Shown piece by piece: positions 25,168 to 33,231 of a stretch of 64,000 bases of DNA. A model generated the notes under the pieces. That model was given only the letters and a program-made list of their open reading frames with translations. It had not been told where the DNA came from and searched no databases. Source of the stretch: Mesorhizobium sp. (GTDB taxonomy: Bacteria > Pseudomonadota > Alphaproteobacteria > Rhizobiales > Rhizobiaceae); contig NZ_JAFKID010000011.1 of NCBI RefSeq assembly GCF_017306545.1, forward strand, positions 105,314 through 169,313. The letters run 5' to 3'. A program made the position numbers and the translations under genes. The number at the start of each line of letters is the position of its first letter. Position 1 is the stretch's first letter.

Positions 25168-25962
25168 ATGAAGATCGTAACGTGGAACATCAACGGCGTG
25201 CGCGCCCGCATCGGCAACCTCACGCATTGGCTGGGCGAAAGCCGACCCGACATCGTCTGCCTGCAAGAGATCAAGACCGTCGACGAGCAGTTCCCGCGCG
25301 CCGAAGTGGAGGCGCTCGGCTATCACGTCGAGACGCACGGCCAGAAAGGGTTCAACGGCGTCGCCATCCTGTCGAAGCTGCGCTTCGACGAAGTGAACCG
25401 CGGCCTGCCCGGCGACGAGAGCGACGAGCAGGCGCGTTTCATCGAAGGCGTGTTCTCCACGGACAAGGGCGCGCTGCGCGTCGCCTCGATCTACCTGCCG
25501 AACGGCAATCCGATCGACGATCCGGTGAAATTCCCCTACAAGCTTTCCTGGATGGCACGGCTGGAGCGGTGGGCCGAAGGGCGGCTGGCGCTGGAGGAGG
25601 CGCTGGTCATCGCCGGCGACTACAACGTCATCCCCGAGCCGGTCGACGCAAGGCATCCGGAAAACTGGCTCGGCGACGCGCTGTTCCAGCCTGAGACGCG
25701 GCAGGCCTTCCGGCGGCTGAAGAACCTCGGTTTCACCGAGGCCGTGCGCGCGGTGACGGACGCGCCCGACACCTACACCTTCTGGGACTATCAGGCCGGC
25801 GCCTGGCAGAAGAACAACGGCATCCGCATCGACCACCTGCTGTTGTCGCCGGAGGCGGCGAACCGCTTCTCTTCCGCCTCCATCGAAAAGCATGTGCGGG
25901 CCTGGGAAAAGCCGTCCGACCACGTGCCGGTGGCGATCGAACTCGATCTGGCGGCGGCCTGA
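25168..25962 (+). CDS. xth: exodeoxyribonuclease III (AP endonuclease)
   Basis: A 264-residue Exo III-family enzyme that cleaves DNA at abasic sites in base-excision repair. Catalytic marks are N7 in TWNING, E34 in LQEIKT, the GDYNVIPEPVD motif with Asp and Asn, and the C-terminal IRIDHLLLS and SDHVPV with the catalytic histidine. Length is normal. It is divergent from the permease, sharing a 139-bp gap. Confidence 0.95.
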   Translation: MKIVTWNINGVRARIGNLTHWLGESRPDIVCLQEIKTVDEQFPRAEVEALGYHVETHGQKGFNGVAILSKLRFDEVNRGLPGDESDEQARFIEGVFSTDKGALRVASIYLPNGNPIDDPVKFPYKLSWMARLERWAEGRLALEEALVIAGDYNVIPEPVDARHPENWLGDALFQPETRQAFRRLKNLGFTEAVRAVTDAPDTYTFWDYQAGAWQKNNGIRIDHLLLSPEAANRFSSASIEKHVRAWEKPSDHVPVAIELDLAAA

Positions 25963-26034
25963 GGCGCCTCACTCCGCGATATGGCCACAATCGGCCGTTC
26001 TGATGGTTTTCCAGGTTTCAAACTGAAGGCGGAC

Positions 26035-26529
26035 ATGCGTTTTGGATCAACGCTTGCCGCGGCCGCCGCAACGGCCGCCATGGGCGCATCGCAGGCTGCG
26101 GCCGAACCCCAGTGCCTCGCGCGCGGGGAAACGTTCGGCCTCGGCCAGTATGCCTGCCTGAACGTCGGCGACAAGGGCAAGCTTGCGCTCTGCGAGACTG
26201 CCGAGGGCGCGATGAACTGGCGCACCATCGAAAACTATTGCCCCGGCGGGAGCGGCGGCGCCGAAACCTCGCTGCCGGCCGACCAGGCCGCGAATTGCCT
26301 GGCCGACGCGCAGTCTTTCGGCGCAGGGCGGCTGGCGTGCCTCAGGGTCGGCGGCGACAGCTACCTCGCCCGTTGCGATCTCGTGCTCAACGCCTCGTCC
26401 TGGACCAAGGTGGAAGACGATTGTCCGGGCAACCCGCCGCTGAACGCCGAGAAGGAGCCCGACAAGGGCTCGTGGAAGCCGCTGGAGAAGCCGCGCGAGC
26501 TTCTGGACAGGTTTTTCGGACGATCCTGA
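26035..26529 (+). CDS. secreted protein with duplicated four-cysteine module
   Basis: An unrecognised 164-residue protein with a signal peptide (cleavage after ASQAAA, about residue 23). The mature part is two copies of one module. Cysteines at 27, 41, 53, 69 and at 88, 102, 114, 130 have identical spacing (14, 12, 16), and the modules share C-L-A, FG-G, A-C-L, W-T/K-E and CPG. A charged tail follows (KEPDKGSWKPLEKPRELLDRFF). ATG 26035 is chosen because it begins the signal peptide; an upstream in-frame ATG at 25981 would bury it. Confidence 0.75.
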   Translation: MRFGSTLAAAAATAAMGASQAAAEPQCLARGETFGLGQYACLNVGDKGKLALCETAEGAMNWRTIENYCPGGSGGAETSLPADQAANCLADAQSFGAGRLACLRVGGDSYLARCDLVLNASSWTKVEDDCPGNPPLNAEKEPDKGSWKPLEKPRELLDRFFGRS

Positions 26530-26595
26530 GGAGCATTTCCAGAGCGGCTGCGATTCGACGGCCTCTGCGAAACCGTTTTGTCCCTTCGTCCCGGT

Positions 26596-26625
26596 CACGG
26601 TTCCGGGCGCGGGACCGTGTTTTTT
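26596..26625 (+). terminator. rho-independent terminator
   Basis: A stem CACGGTTCC/GGGACCGTG (one G-T pair) around loop GGGCGC, followed by TTTTTT on the plus strand. It lies about 65 bp after the stop of the double-module secreted protein. Confidence 0.8.
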
Positions 26626-26652
26626 GCCGGAGGCGCACCCCGGGCACCGGTT

Positions 26653-27285
26653 TCACGCCGGCCGATAGATCTGCGCCACCATGCCGCCCGGAAACGCCGT
26701 CGAGCTTTCCAGCGTGAGCGACATCGGTGCCGCGAGTTCCGAAAACAGCGGCAGGCCCCTGCCCAGCGCCACGGGCGCCACGAGCAGGGCTAACCGATCG
26801 ACCAGCCGCAGGGCGATCAGGCTGCGGGCGAACCGCACCCCGCCGTATGCGATGATCGGTCGGCCGGCCTCGGCTTTCAGCCTGGCGACTTCTTCCGCGA
26901 GATCGCCGCTCGCCACGTAGGCCTGCGCCCAGCTTTCGGCGCCGGATTGCAGTTGCGCAGGTTGTCCGGCCCCTTCTCTGGCGTGGGCCGCCTCAAGCGC
27001 CGCCGCCATGCCGACATTCTTCAGGATCGCCGGCCCCTGCCGCGAGAAGACGGCTTTGGGAATCCGGTTCATCGGCGGCGCGAACTGGTCGGTGGACGTC
27101 TGCCAGTAGTTGGCCATGGCGAGGAAACTGCGGCTGCCCATGACATGCAGGCCGGCGCCGCGGATCATCCCCACGCTCCATGCCTTCGCCTCCTGATCGG
27201 AGCCGAACATCCATCCGTTGCGGCCGTCGAGATCGCTTACGAAGCCATCGACCGATATGGTCATCTTCAGGATCAGTTCTCTCAC
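26653..27285 (-). CDS. dihydrofolate reductase-like (RibD C-terminal family) protein
   Basis: A 210-residue protein of the RibD C-terminal/DHFR-like fold. It opens MRELILKMTISVDGFVSDLDGRNGW, and GPIIAYGGVRFARSLIALRLVDRLALLVAPVALGRGLPLF is the usual C-terminal NADPH-fold part. Members of this group are oxidoreductases of mostly unknown substrate. GTG 27285 is chosen as start because GAGGAGG lies 5 nt before it; the ATG at 27264 is too far into the first strand. Confidence 0.8.
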   Translation of the reverse strand: MRELILKMTISVDGFVSDLDGRNGWMFGSDQEAKAWSVGMIRGAGLHVMGSRSFLAMANYWQTSTDQFAPPMNRIPKAVFSRQGPAILKNVGMAAALEAAHAREGAGQPAQLQSGAESWAQAYVASGDLAEEVARLKAEAGRPIIAYGGVRFARSLIALRLVDRLALLVAPVALGRGLPLFSELAAPMSLTLESSTAFPGGMVAQIYRPA

Positions 27286-27434
27286 GCCTGCCTCCTCGTC
27301 GCGGTCCTGGCGCAAGGACGGCCCGGTCCGGCACCTTCCGACAATTCGCGATGATTTTTCGGCGCGCGCCCTCGATCGACCCGACGACCGAAGGAGCGCC
27401 AAGGAAAGCGCCGGGGCGGCTTCCGCGGAACGGC

Positions 27435-28259
27435 TTACTGGCCGTCGGTGCCTTTGGTGAGGATATCGTCCGCAAGCGAGATGGCGGTGCGGCGGTCGGC
27501 TTCGGGCGCCAGCGCGAACGCCTCTTCCTGCATGGAACGAATCCACGGCTGATCGCTGGCCGGGGCCCGGTCGAGCGCCGCCGTCATCATGGCGAGACCG
27601 CGCACGATCTTGCCGCTCTGGAACAGCAGGTTGCCGAGCGTCGCCTGGGCGCCGGCATGACCCTTCTCGGCGGCGAGCTGGAACCAGCGCGCGGCCTGCT
27701 TGACGGAAGCCCGCACCCCGCCCTCGCCCTTGAGGAACATCTTGCCCATTTCGAACTGGGCGACCGGATTGCGGTAGTTGGCGGCGGCGCGCATGTAGTA
27801 TTCCTGCGCCTGCACCTCGTTGGCCTCGACCGGCGTGCCGGGGATGCCCTTCTTCAGATAATTGCCCAGCGCCACCAGCGCGTCGGAAACATAGCTTTCC
27901 TCGGGCGAACCCGGCTCGACGTCCTGGTCGACGATCTCGGAGAAGAACTTGTAGGCTTCGTAGTCGTTGCGGGCGACGCCGTCGCCTTCGGCATACATGC
28001 GCGCAAGCTTCCACGTCGCGCCGATCTGGCCGTTTTCGGCGGCGTATTTGTAGGCCTCGACCGCCTGTTCCTTGTGGCCGCTCTTGTAGGCGGAGAAGCC
28101 GAACTGGAAAACGGCCCACGGGCTCGACTGCGGCTTCACGCCCGTCTTGTCGTCGAACACCTTGTCGTCGAAGGCGAACGCATGACCGGCCCCGACCAGC
28201 ACGCAGGTCGCGACAAGGGCGCACAGAAGCGCCGATTTCGTCATTCCCGCTACAGGCAT
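27435..28259 (-). CDS. exoR: ExoR-like periplasmic Sel1-repeat regulator
   Basis: A 274-residue protein with a signal peptide (about 1-29, ending GHAFA) and Sel1-type repeats such as FGFSAYKSGHKEQAVEAYKYA, GATWKLARMYAEGDGVARND and AQATLGNLLFQSGKIVRGLAMM. Length and sequence closely follow rhizobial ExoR. ExoR is a periplasmic inhibitor of the ExoS(ChvG)-ChvI two-component system that controls exopolysaccharide, motility and acid response. It stands alone, followed by a minus-strand DHFR-like gene. ATG 28259 gives the family length; ATG 28244 is also possible. Confidence 0.85.
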   Translation of the reverse strand: MPVAGMTKSALLCALVATCVLVGAGHAFAFDDKVFDDKTGVKPQSSPWAVFQFGFSAYKSGHKEQAVEAYKYAAENGQIGATWKLARMYAEGDGVARNDYEAYKFFSEIVDQDVEPGSPEESYVSDALVALGNYLKKGIPGTPVEANEVQAQEYYMRAAANYRNPVAQFEMGKMFLKGEGGVRASVKQAARWFQLAAEKGHAGAQATLGNLLFQSGKIVRGLAMMTAALDRAPASDQPWIRSMQEEAFALAPEADRRTAISLADDILTKGTDGQ

Positions 28260-28736
28260 GCAGCGAATTTCCCTCGCGCCGGACAGGACGGACGCGGCGT
28301 CCCGGCGAGCGGGGCCGACGGCCCGCGCCAACTCCCGGACGGCAAGCCGGACCGGGAGGCCACGCCAACCATAGGCAAACTTTTCGGCCAAAGCGGGGCC
28401 GCCGGCAGGCGCCGGGATGGCGCTGCTACAGCGACCCGTCAGATCCGCGAGGGAGACCACTCTGGCGCTCATACTCTTTCCTGCCGCGGGCGGTGCGGCC
28501 TGTCCTTCGCCGAACCTTCATGGCGCATGTCCGGGACCCTTTCGGGGTGCGCCGGGTTTATGGCGGGAAGTGGGCAGCGCCCGTTGCCGGCCTTTGTGGC
28601 ACGAAGGTTGTTCATAAACTGTTGCTGAAACATCACAATCGTGAAGACGGCCGCCAGAGCGCGGCAAGGCATCCGTTCTCTGCCGCGCAAACAAAAAGGC
28701 CGGGCAAAGCCCGGCCTTTTCAACAAAATCAGGGGT
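28260..28736. other. 477-bp gap between exoR and the FadL-like gene
   Basis: No convincing gene is seen. The end next to the porin gene holds the terminator at 28686-28720. The rest is the long leader or promoter region of exoR; a weak minus-strand pair TTGTGA-N16-TATGAA (28611-28638) is the only promoter-like match noted. Confidence 0.5.
28686..28720 (-). terminator. rho-independent terminator (both strands)
   Basis: A 12-bp perfect stem AAAAGGCCGGGC/GCCCGGCCTTTT around loop AAA (28694-28720), with T-runs on both strands (TTTTTGTTTG on minus). It ends the minus-strand porin transcript, whose stop is at 28737. Confidence 0.88.
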
Positions 28737-29906
28737 TTACCACTTGATGTTATAGCTCAGACTGCCGGCAACCGCATAGCCCGCCTTGACGGCGAAGCCA
28801 GCGTCGGAACCCTTCGTCACCTCGGAGGCGGTCAGGTAGCTGACGCCGACGCCGCCGCGCAGTTCGCCGCCCATGGTGTCCTTGACCGAAGCACCCACGG
28901 CCAGCGTGTAGGCGTCGGACGAGAAGTCGTAGCCGGTGCTGACGCCGCTGTCCCAGGTCAGGCTGACGAGGCCGGAGACGCGGTCGTTGAAGGCGTGGCC
29001 GACACCGCCGGTGACGGTCCAGCCGTCCTTCCAGTGGTATTCGTCATCGCTGCCCGGACCGGCAATCGGGCCGACGGGCGTGGGAATGACGCTCGTCACC
29101 AGCAGCTTGTCCTGCACGCTCCAGTCCGCCCACTTTACGGAACCGAAAGCGAGCCAACCGGGCGCGATGCCGGACTGAAGCTTGAACTCCACTGTCTGCG
29201 GCAGATGGCCGGTGCCCAGGGCGGCGAGCGGAACGCTTGCCACAGGAAGCCCGAGGAGCGCGCCAGGCACGGCGAGCGTGCCGGCAGCACCATAATCGGT
29301 GCCGGAGCGATACATCAGCTGGGCCCGGAACGCGATGTCGGGAATCTCGTAGGCGGCACCGATGCGATAGCCGAATTTCTGCCCGTCAAGCGTCAGGTTG
29401 GCCAGAGCGCCGGGGATCGGGGTCACATTCACGCGGCTGTACTGGAAATCCTCCACGTAACCGCCGCCGAGAATCCAGAAATTGCCCGGCCCGGCCTGGA
29501 GCTTGACGCCGCAGGTCAGCGCCTTTTCGTTGGTGGTGAAGTCTTCCGACAGCTTGCCGCTCGGCTTCGGCACGGCGTACGTGACCGAGCCGCCGTTGTT
29601 GTCCACCATGGTGGCGGCGCAGCGCAGATTGTCGGTGATGTTCAGCTTCACCGCGGCCGACGGCACGACATAGTCGTCGGTGTAGGACGTGCCGATGAGC
29701 GCCGGGTTCGCTGCGGGCGCGACCTTCGAAAACTCGCGCCTGGGGCTGACATAGGTCACGCCGGCGCGCATGTTGAAATTGCCGTCGTCGAACAGGATGT
29801 CGGTGTCGGCGCTGCCGCGCGCAAAGCCGCCGGCATGAGCCGCCCCCACCAGCGCCATCGTGAGGCATCCCGCCCCCGCCAGTGCCTTCAAACGCAGATT
29901 GTTCAT
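28737..29906 (-). CDS. FadL/OmpP1-family outer-membrane transport protein
   Basis: A 389-residue beta-barrel protein. It has a signal peptide (1-25, ending GAAHA), then GGFARGSADTDILFDDGNFNMRAGVTYVSP and barrel strands such as WLAFGSVKWADWSVQ and GWTVTGGVGHAFNDRVSGLVSLTWDSG. It ends in the aromatic residue W (SLSYNIKW) used for outer-membrane insertion. FadL-type channels admit hydrophobic compounds; the substrate here is unknown. ATG 29906 follows GGGGAGACAATTC. Its 343-bp upstream region contains strong inverted repeats. Confidence 0.85.
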   Translation of the reverse strand: MNNLRLKALAGAGCLTMALVGAAHAGGFARGSADTDILFDDGNFNMRAGVTYVSPRREFSKVAPAANPALIGTSYTDDYVVPSAAVKLNITDNLRCAATMVDNNGGSVTYAVPKPSGKLSEDFTTNEKALTCGVKLQAGPGNFWILGGGYVEDFQYSRVNVTPIPGALANLTLDGQKFGYRIGAAYEIPDIAFRAQLMYRSGTDYGAAGTLAVPGALLGLPVASVPLAALGTGHLPQTVEFKLQSGIAPGWLAFGSVKWADWSVQDKLLVTSVIPTPVGPIAGPGSDDEYHWKDGWTVTGGVGHAFNDRVSGLVSLTWDSGVSTGYDFSSDAYTLAVGASVKDTMGGELRGGVGVSYLTASEVTKGSDAGFAVKAGYAVAGSLSYNIKW

Positions 29907-30249
29907 GAATTGTCTCCCCGGAAGTCAGTCGGCTCATGCTAGAGCCAATCCGGGTTAACGGCGCAATACCGAATTTTTGGGCCGTACAAGTACACCCTTT
30001 GTCCCGGAACGGATCGGCTGGCCGCGTTGCTGCCCGACTGGGTGAAAACAATCAAAACTCGGAGAAAAACGACGAAAAACCTGACAAATCAGGGTGAAAA
30101 TGCACCGAAACCGGCGACTTTTCCGGGGTTCCCGACCCATTGTTACATTACGGCAACAATGGGGCCAAAATGTTTCCGTTTACGTCAATTGACGCAACGG
30201 AACGACTCGCCGAACGGTTGCAAACGGCGCCGGCTCGGCAGACGGCCGG
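29907..30249. promoter_or_regulatory. promoter region of the FadL-like gene and valS trailer
   Basis: This 343-bp gap has lower GC than its surroundings and no gene. It contains a perfect 9-bp inverted repeat CCCATTGTT/AACAATGGG (30136-30144 and 30155-30163, 10-bp spacer) and a 12-bp palindrome CGTCAATTGACG (30183-30194). A small hairpin CCTGA-CAAA-TCAGG (30080-30093) is followed by TTTTT on the minus strand. The first two look like operator sites; the last may be a weak terminator for valS. Confidence 0.5.
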
Positions 30250-33156
30250 TCAACCGGCGTCGCGCACGCGCTCCAGCGCCTTCGCCAGCCTTGCCTGCGA
30301 ATCACTATATTCGGCCAGCTTCTCGCGCTCGGCCGCCACCACGTCTTCGGGCGCGTTGGCGACGAACTTCTCATTGCCGAGTTTCTTGTGCAGGCGGGCG
30401 ATCTCTTCCGTTACCTTGGCGAGTTCCTTCTGCAAACGCGCCGCCTCGGCCGCGAGGTCGATCAGGCTGCCCAGCGGCAGGCATACCGTCGCCTCGCCGA
30501 GAACGAGCTGGGCCGAGCCCTTGGGCGCGGCATCGGCCAGCGAAACGGCGCCGACGCGCGCCAGCCGCCTGACGGCGCTGTCGTGGCGGGTGAGACGCTC
30601 GCGCGTCGCGGCATCGGCACCGATGACGACCAGCGGGGCGATCGCCGCCGCCGGCACGTTCATTTCCGAGCGCACCGAGCGGATGCCGGAAACCAGATCG
30701 ATCAGCCAGTTGATGTCGCCGGCCGCCGCGTCGTCCTCGAAATCCGGCGCCGGCCATGCGGCGTGGCAAAGAAGCGAAGACCGCGCCTCGCCTTCGGGCG
30801 CCGTCTCGGCCCACAGTTCCTCCGTCATGAACGGCATGAACGGGTGCAGCAGCTTGTAGATCTCGTCCAGAACGAAGGCGACGCAGGCGCGGCTCTCGGC
30901 CTTGGCGGCCTCGTCGTCGCCCATGAAGACGGGCTTCAGCAATTCCAGGTACCAGTCGCAGAACTGGTTCCAGACGAAGCGGTAGGCGGCGACCGCCGCC
31001 TCGTTGAACTTGTAGGCCGTTATGCCTTCGGTGACGGCGCGCGCCGTGCGCGTCAATTCCGTCAAGATCCAGCGGTTCAGCTCAAGCTTGGCGTCTCCCA
31101 GCCAGATCGCGTCGTTGCGGGCGACGCCGTTCATCTCGGCAAAGCGCGTGGCGTTCCACAGCTTCGTGCCGAAGTTGCGGTAGCCGGCGATGCGGGCGGG
31201 GTCGAGCTTCACGTCGCGCCCTTGCGCGGCCATGACGGCCAGCGTGAAGCGCAGCGCGTCCGCGCCGTATTCGTCGATCAGGTCGAGCGGGTCGATGACG
31301 TTGCCTTTCGACTTCGACATCTTGGCGCCGTTCTTGTCGCGCACCAGCGCGTGCACGTAGACGGTGTGGAACGGCTCGGTTTCCGTGAAGTGCAGGCCCA
31401 TCATCATCATGCGGGCGACCCAGAAGAAGATGATGTCGAAGCCCGTCACCAACACCGAGGTCGGATAGTAGGTTTTGAGTTCCGGCGTCTCGTCCGGCCA
31501 GCCGAGCGTCGAGAACGGCCACAGCGCCGAGGAAAACCAGGTGTCGAGCACGTCCTCGTCGCGGGTCAGGATTTCGCCCGGCTGGAAGTTTTCGAGCTTC
31601 TCCTCGACCCAGGCCTTCCACGGCCCTTCATGCGCGAGATAGTGCTGGATGGCGGCTTCCAGCGCCTCCTCCTCCGTCTTTTCGACGAAAATGGCGCCGT
31701 CCGGCCCGTACCAGGCCGGAATCTGATGGCCCCACCAGAGCTGGCGCGAGATCGTCCAGGGCTGGATGTTCTCCATCCATTCGAAGTAGGTCTTCTCCCA
31801 GTTCTTCGGCACGAAGTTGGTGCGCCCTTCGCGCACCGCCGCAATCGCCGGCTTGGCCAGCGTCTCGGCGTCGGCGAACCACTGGTCGGTCAGCATCGGC
31901 TCGATGACCTCGCCGGAGCGGTCGCCGAAGGGCTGCATGATCTTCTTCGACTCGACATAGGGAACGGCGTTGCCGTCCGCATCCGTGACCGTGACAGCCA
32001 GTCCTTCGGCATTGATGGCATCGACGATGCGCTTACGCGCCTCGTAGCGGTCAAGGCCGCGATAGTCGTCGGGCACGAGGTTGATGGCGTCGACTTCCGC
32101 CTCGCCCGGCAGTTCGCCGGAACGCACGATCCCGGCCGCCTGCGCGGCACAGACGGCGTAGGGCTCGCCGTCGTCGCGCATGGCCGCGACGCCGTTCATC
32201 AGCCGGTAGAGCGGAATGCGGTTGCGGCGGGCGACCTGATAGTCGTTGAAGTCATGCGCGCCGGTGATCTTGACGGCGCCCGAGCCGAAGTCCGGATCGG
32301 GATAGTCGTCGGTGATGATCGGGATCAGGCGCCGGTGCTCCTTCGGGCCGACCGGAATTTCGCACAGCTTGCCGACGATCGGCGCATAGCGCGCATCGGA
32401 GGGATGAACCGCCACCGCGCCGTCGCCCAGCATCGTCTCCGGCCGGGTGGTGGCGATGGAAATATAGTCGCGCTCCTCCTGGAAGGTGATGTTGCCGTCG
32501 GCGTCCTTCTCGACATAGGTGTAGGTTTCGCCGCCGGCCAGCGGATACTTGAAATGCCACATATGGCCGTCGACCTCGCGGTTCTCCACTTCGAGGTCGG
32601 AAATCGCCGTCTCGAACTTGGGGTCCCAGTTGACCAGCCGTTTGCCGCGATAAATCAGGCCTTCCTTATAGAGCGAGACGAAGACCTCCAGAACAGCCTT
32701 CGACAAGCCCTCGTCCATGGTGAAGCGCTCGCGCGACCAGTCGCAGGAGGCGCCGAGCCGCTTCAACTGGTTGAAGATGGCGCCGCCGGACTCGGCCTTC
32801 CACTCCCACACCTTCTCGATGAACTCTTCGCGGGTCAGATCGCGGCGATGGATCTGCTTTTCCATCAGCTTGCGCTCGACCACCATCTGCGTGGCGATGC
32901 CGGCATGGTCCATGCCCGGCTGCCACAAAACGTTCTTGCCGCGCATGCGCTCGAAGCGGACCATGATGTCCTGCAAGGTGTTGTTGAGCGCATGGCCCAT
33001 GTGCAGCGAACCGGTGACGTTCGGCGGCGGGATGACGATGGTGAAGGCCTCGGCGCCCTCTTCCGACCCCGCGCCGGCGCGGAAGGCGTCCGCCTCTTCC
33101 CAAATCCTGGCGATCTTCGGCTCGACGCCCTTGGCGTCATAGGTCTTTTCAAGCAT
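30250..33156 (-). CDS. valS: valyl-tRNA synthetase
   Basis: A 968-residue class I synthetase. The HIGH motif is in PPPNVTGSLHMGHALNNT (HMGH 52-55), the KMSKS loop in GAKMSKSKGNVIDPLD near residue 610, and the editing domain includes TTRPETMLGDGAVAVHP. The C-terminal coiled coil that contacts tRNA is visible in LAAEAARLQKELAKVTEEIARLHKKL. ATG 33156 gives the normal N-terminus (MLEKTYDAKGVEPKIA) although its ribosome binding site is poor; an in-frame ATG at 33198 is possible. Confidence 0.96.
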   Translation of the reverse strand: MLEKTYDAKGVEPKIARIWEEADAFRAGAGSEEGAEAFTIVIPPPNVTGSLHMGHALNNTLQDIMVRFERMRGKNVLWQPGMDHAGIATQMVVERKLMEKQIHRRDLTREEFIEKVWEWKAESGGAIFNQLKRLGASCDWSRERFTMDEGLSKAVLEVFVSLYKEGLIYRGKRLVNWDPKFETAISDLEVENREVDGHMWHFKYPLAGGETYTYVEKDADGNITFQEERDYISIATTRPETMLGDGAVAVHPSDARYAPIVGKLCEIPVGPKEHRRLIPIITDDYPDPDFGSGAVKITGAHDFNDYQVARRNRIPLYRLMNGVAAMRDDGEPYAVCAAQAAGIVRSGELPGEAEVDAINLVPDDYRGLDRYEARKRIVDAINAEGLAVTVTDADGNAVPYVESKKIMQPFGDRSGEVIEPMLTDQWFADAETLAKPAIAAVREGRTNFVPKNWEKTYFEWMENIQPWTISRQLWWGHQIPAWYGPDGAIFVEKTEEEALEAAIQHYLAHEGPWKAWVEEKLENFQPGEILTRDEDVLDTWFSSALWPFSTLGWPDETPELKTYYPTSVLVTGFDIIFFWVARMMMMGLHFTETEPFHTVYVHALVRDKNGAKMSKSKGNVIDPLDLIDEYGADALRFTLAVMAAQGRDVKLDPARIAGYRNFGTKLWNATRFAEMNGVARNDAIWLGDAKLELNRWILTELTRTARAVTEGITAYKFNEAAVAAYRFVWNQFCDWYLELLKPVFMGDDEAAKAESRACVAFVLDEIYKLLHPFMPFMTEELWAETAPEGEARSSLLCHAAWPAPDFEDDAAAGDINWLIDLVSGIRSVRSEMNVPAAAIAPLVVIGADAATRERLTRHDSAVRRLARVGAVSLADAAPKGSAQLVLGEATVCLPLGSLIDLAAEAARLQKELAKVTEEIARLHKKLGNEKFVANAPEDVVAAEREKLAEYSDSQARLAKALERVRDAG

Positions 33157-33231
33157 GGGAGGTGTCCGAATTGTCGGGATTTTCCCGCACGATGTCATTG
33201 TGTCGGTGTAAATCGGAAGGTCTTGGCCAAG

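Noticed and set aside
28469-28726. Minus-strand frame containing MNNLR, the same first residues as the FadL-like porin, as a possible decayed paralogue
   Set aside because: Similarity stops after five residues; no signal peptide or barrel sequence follows.
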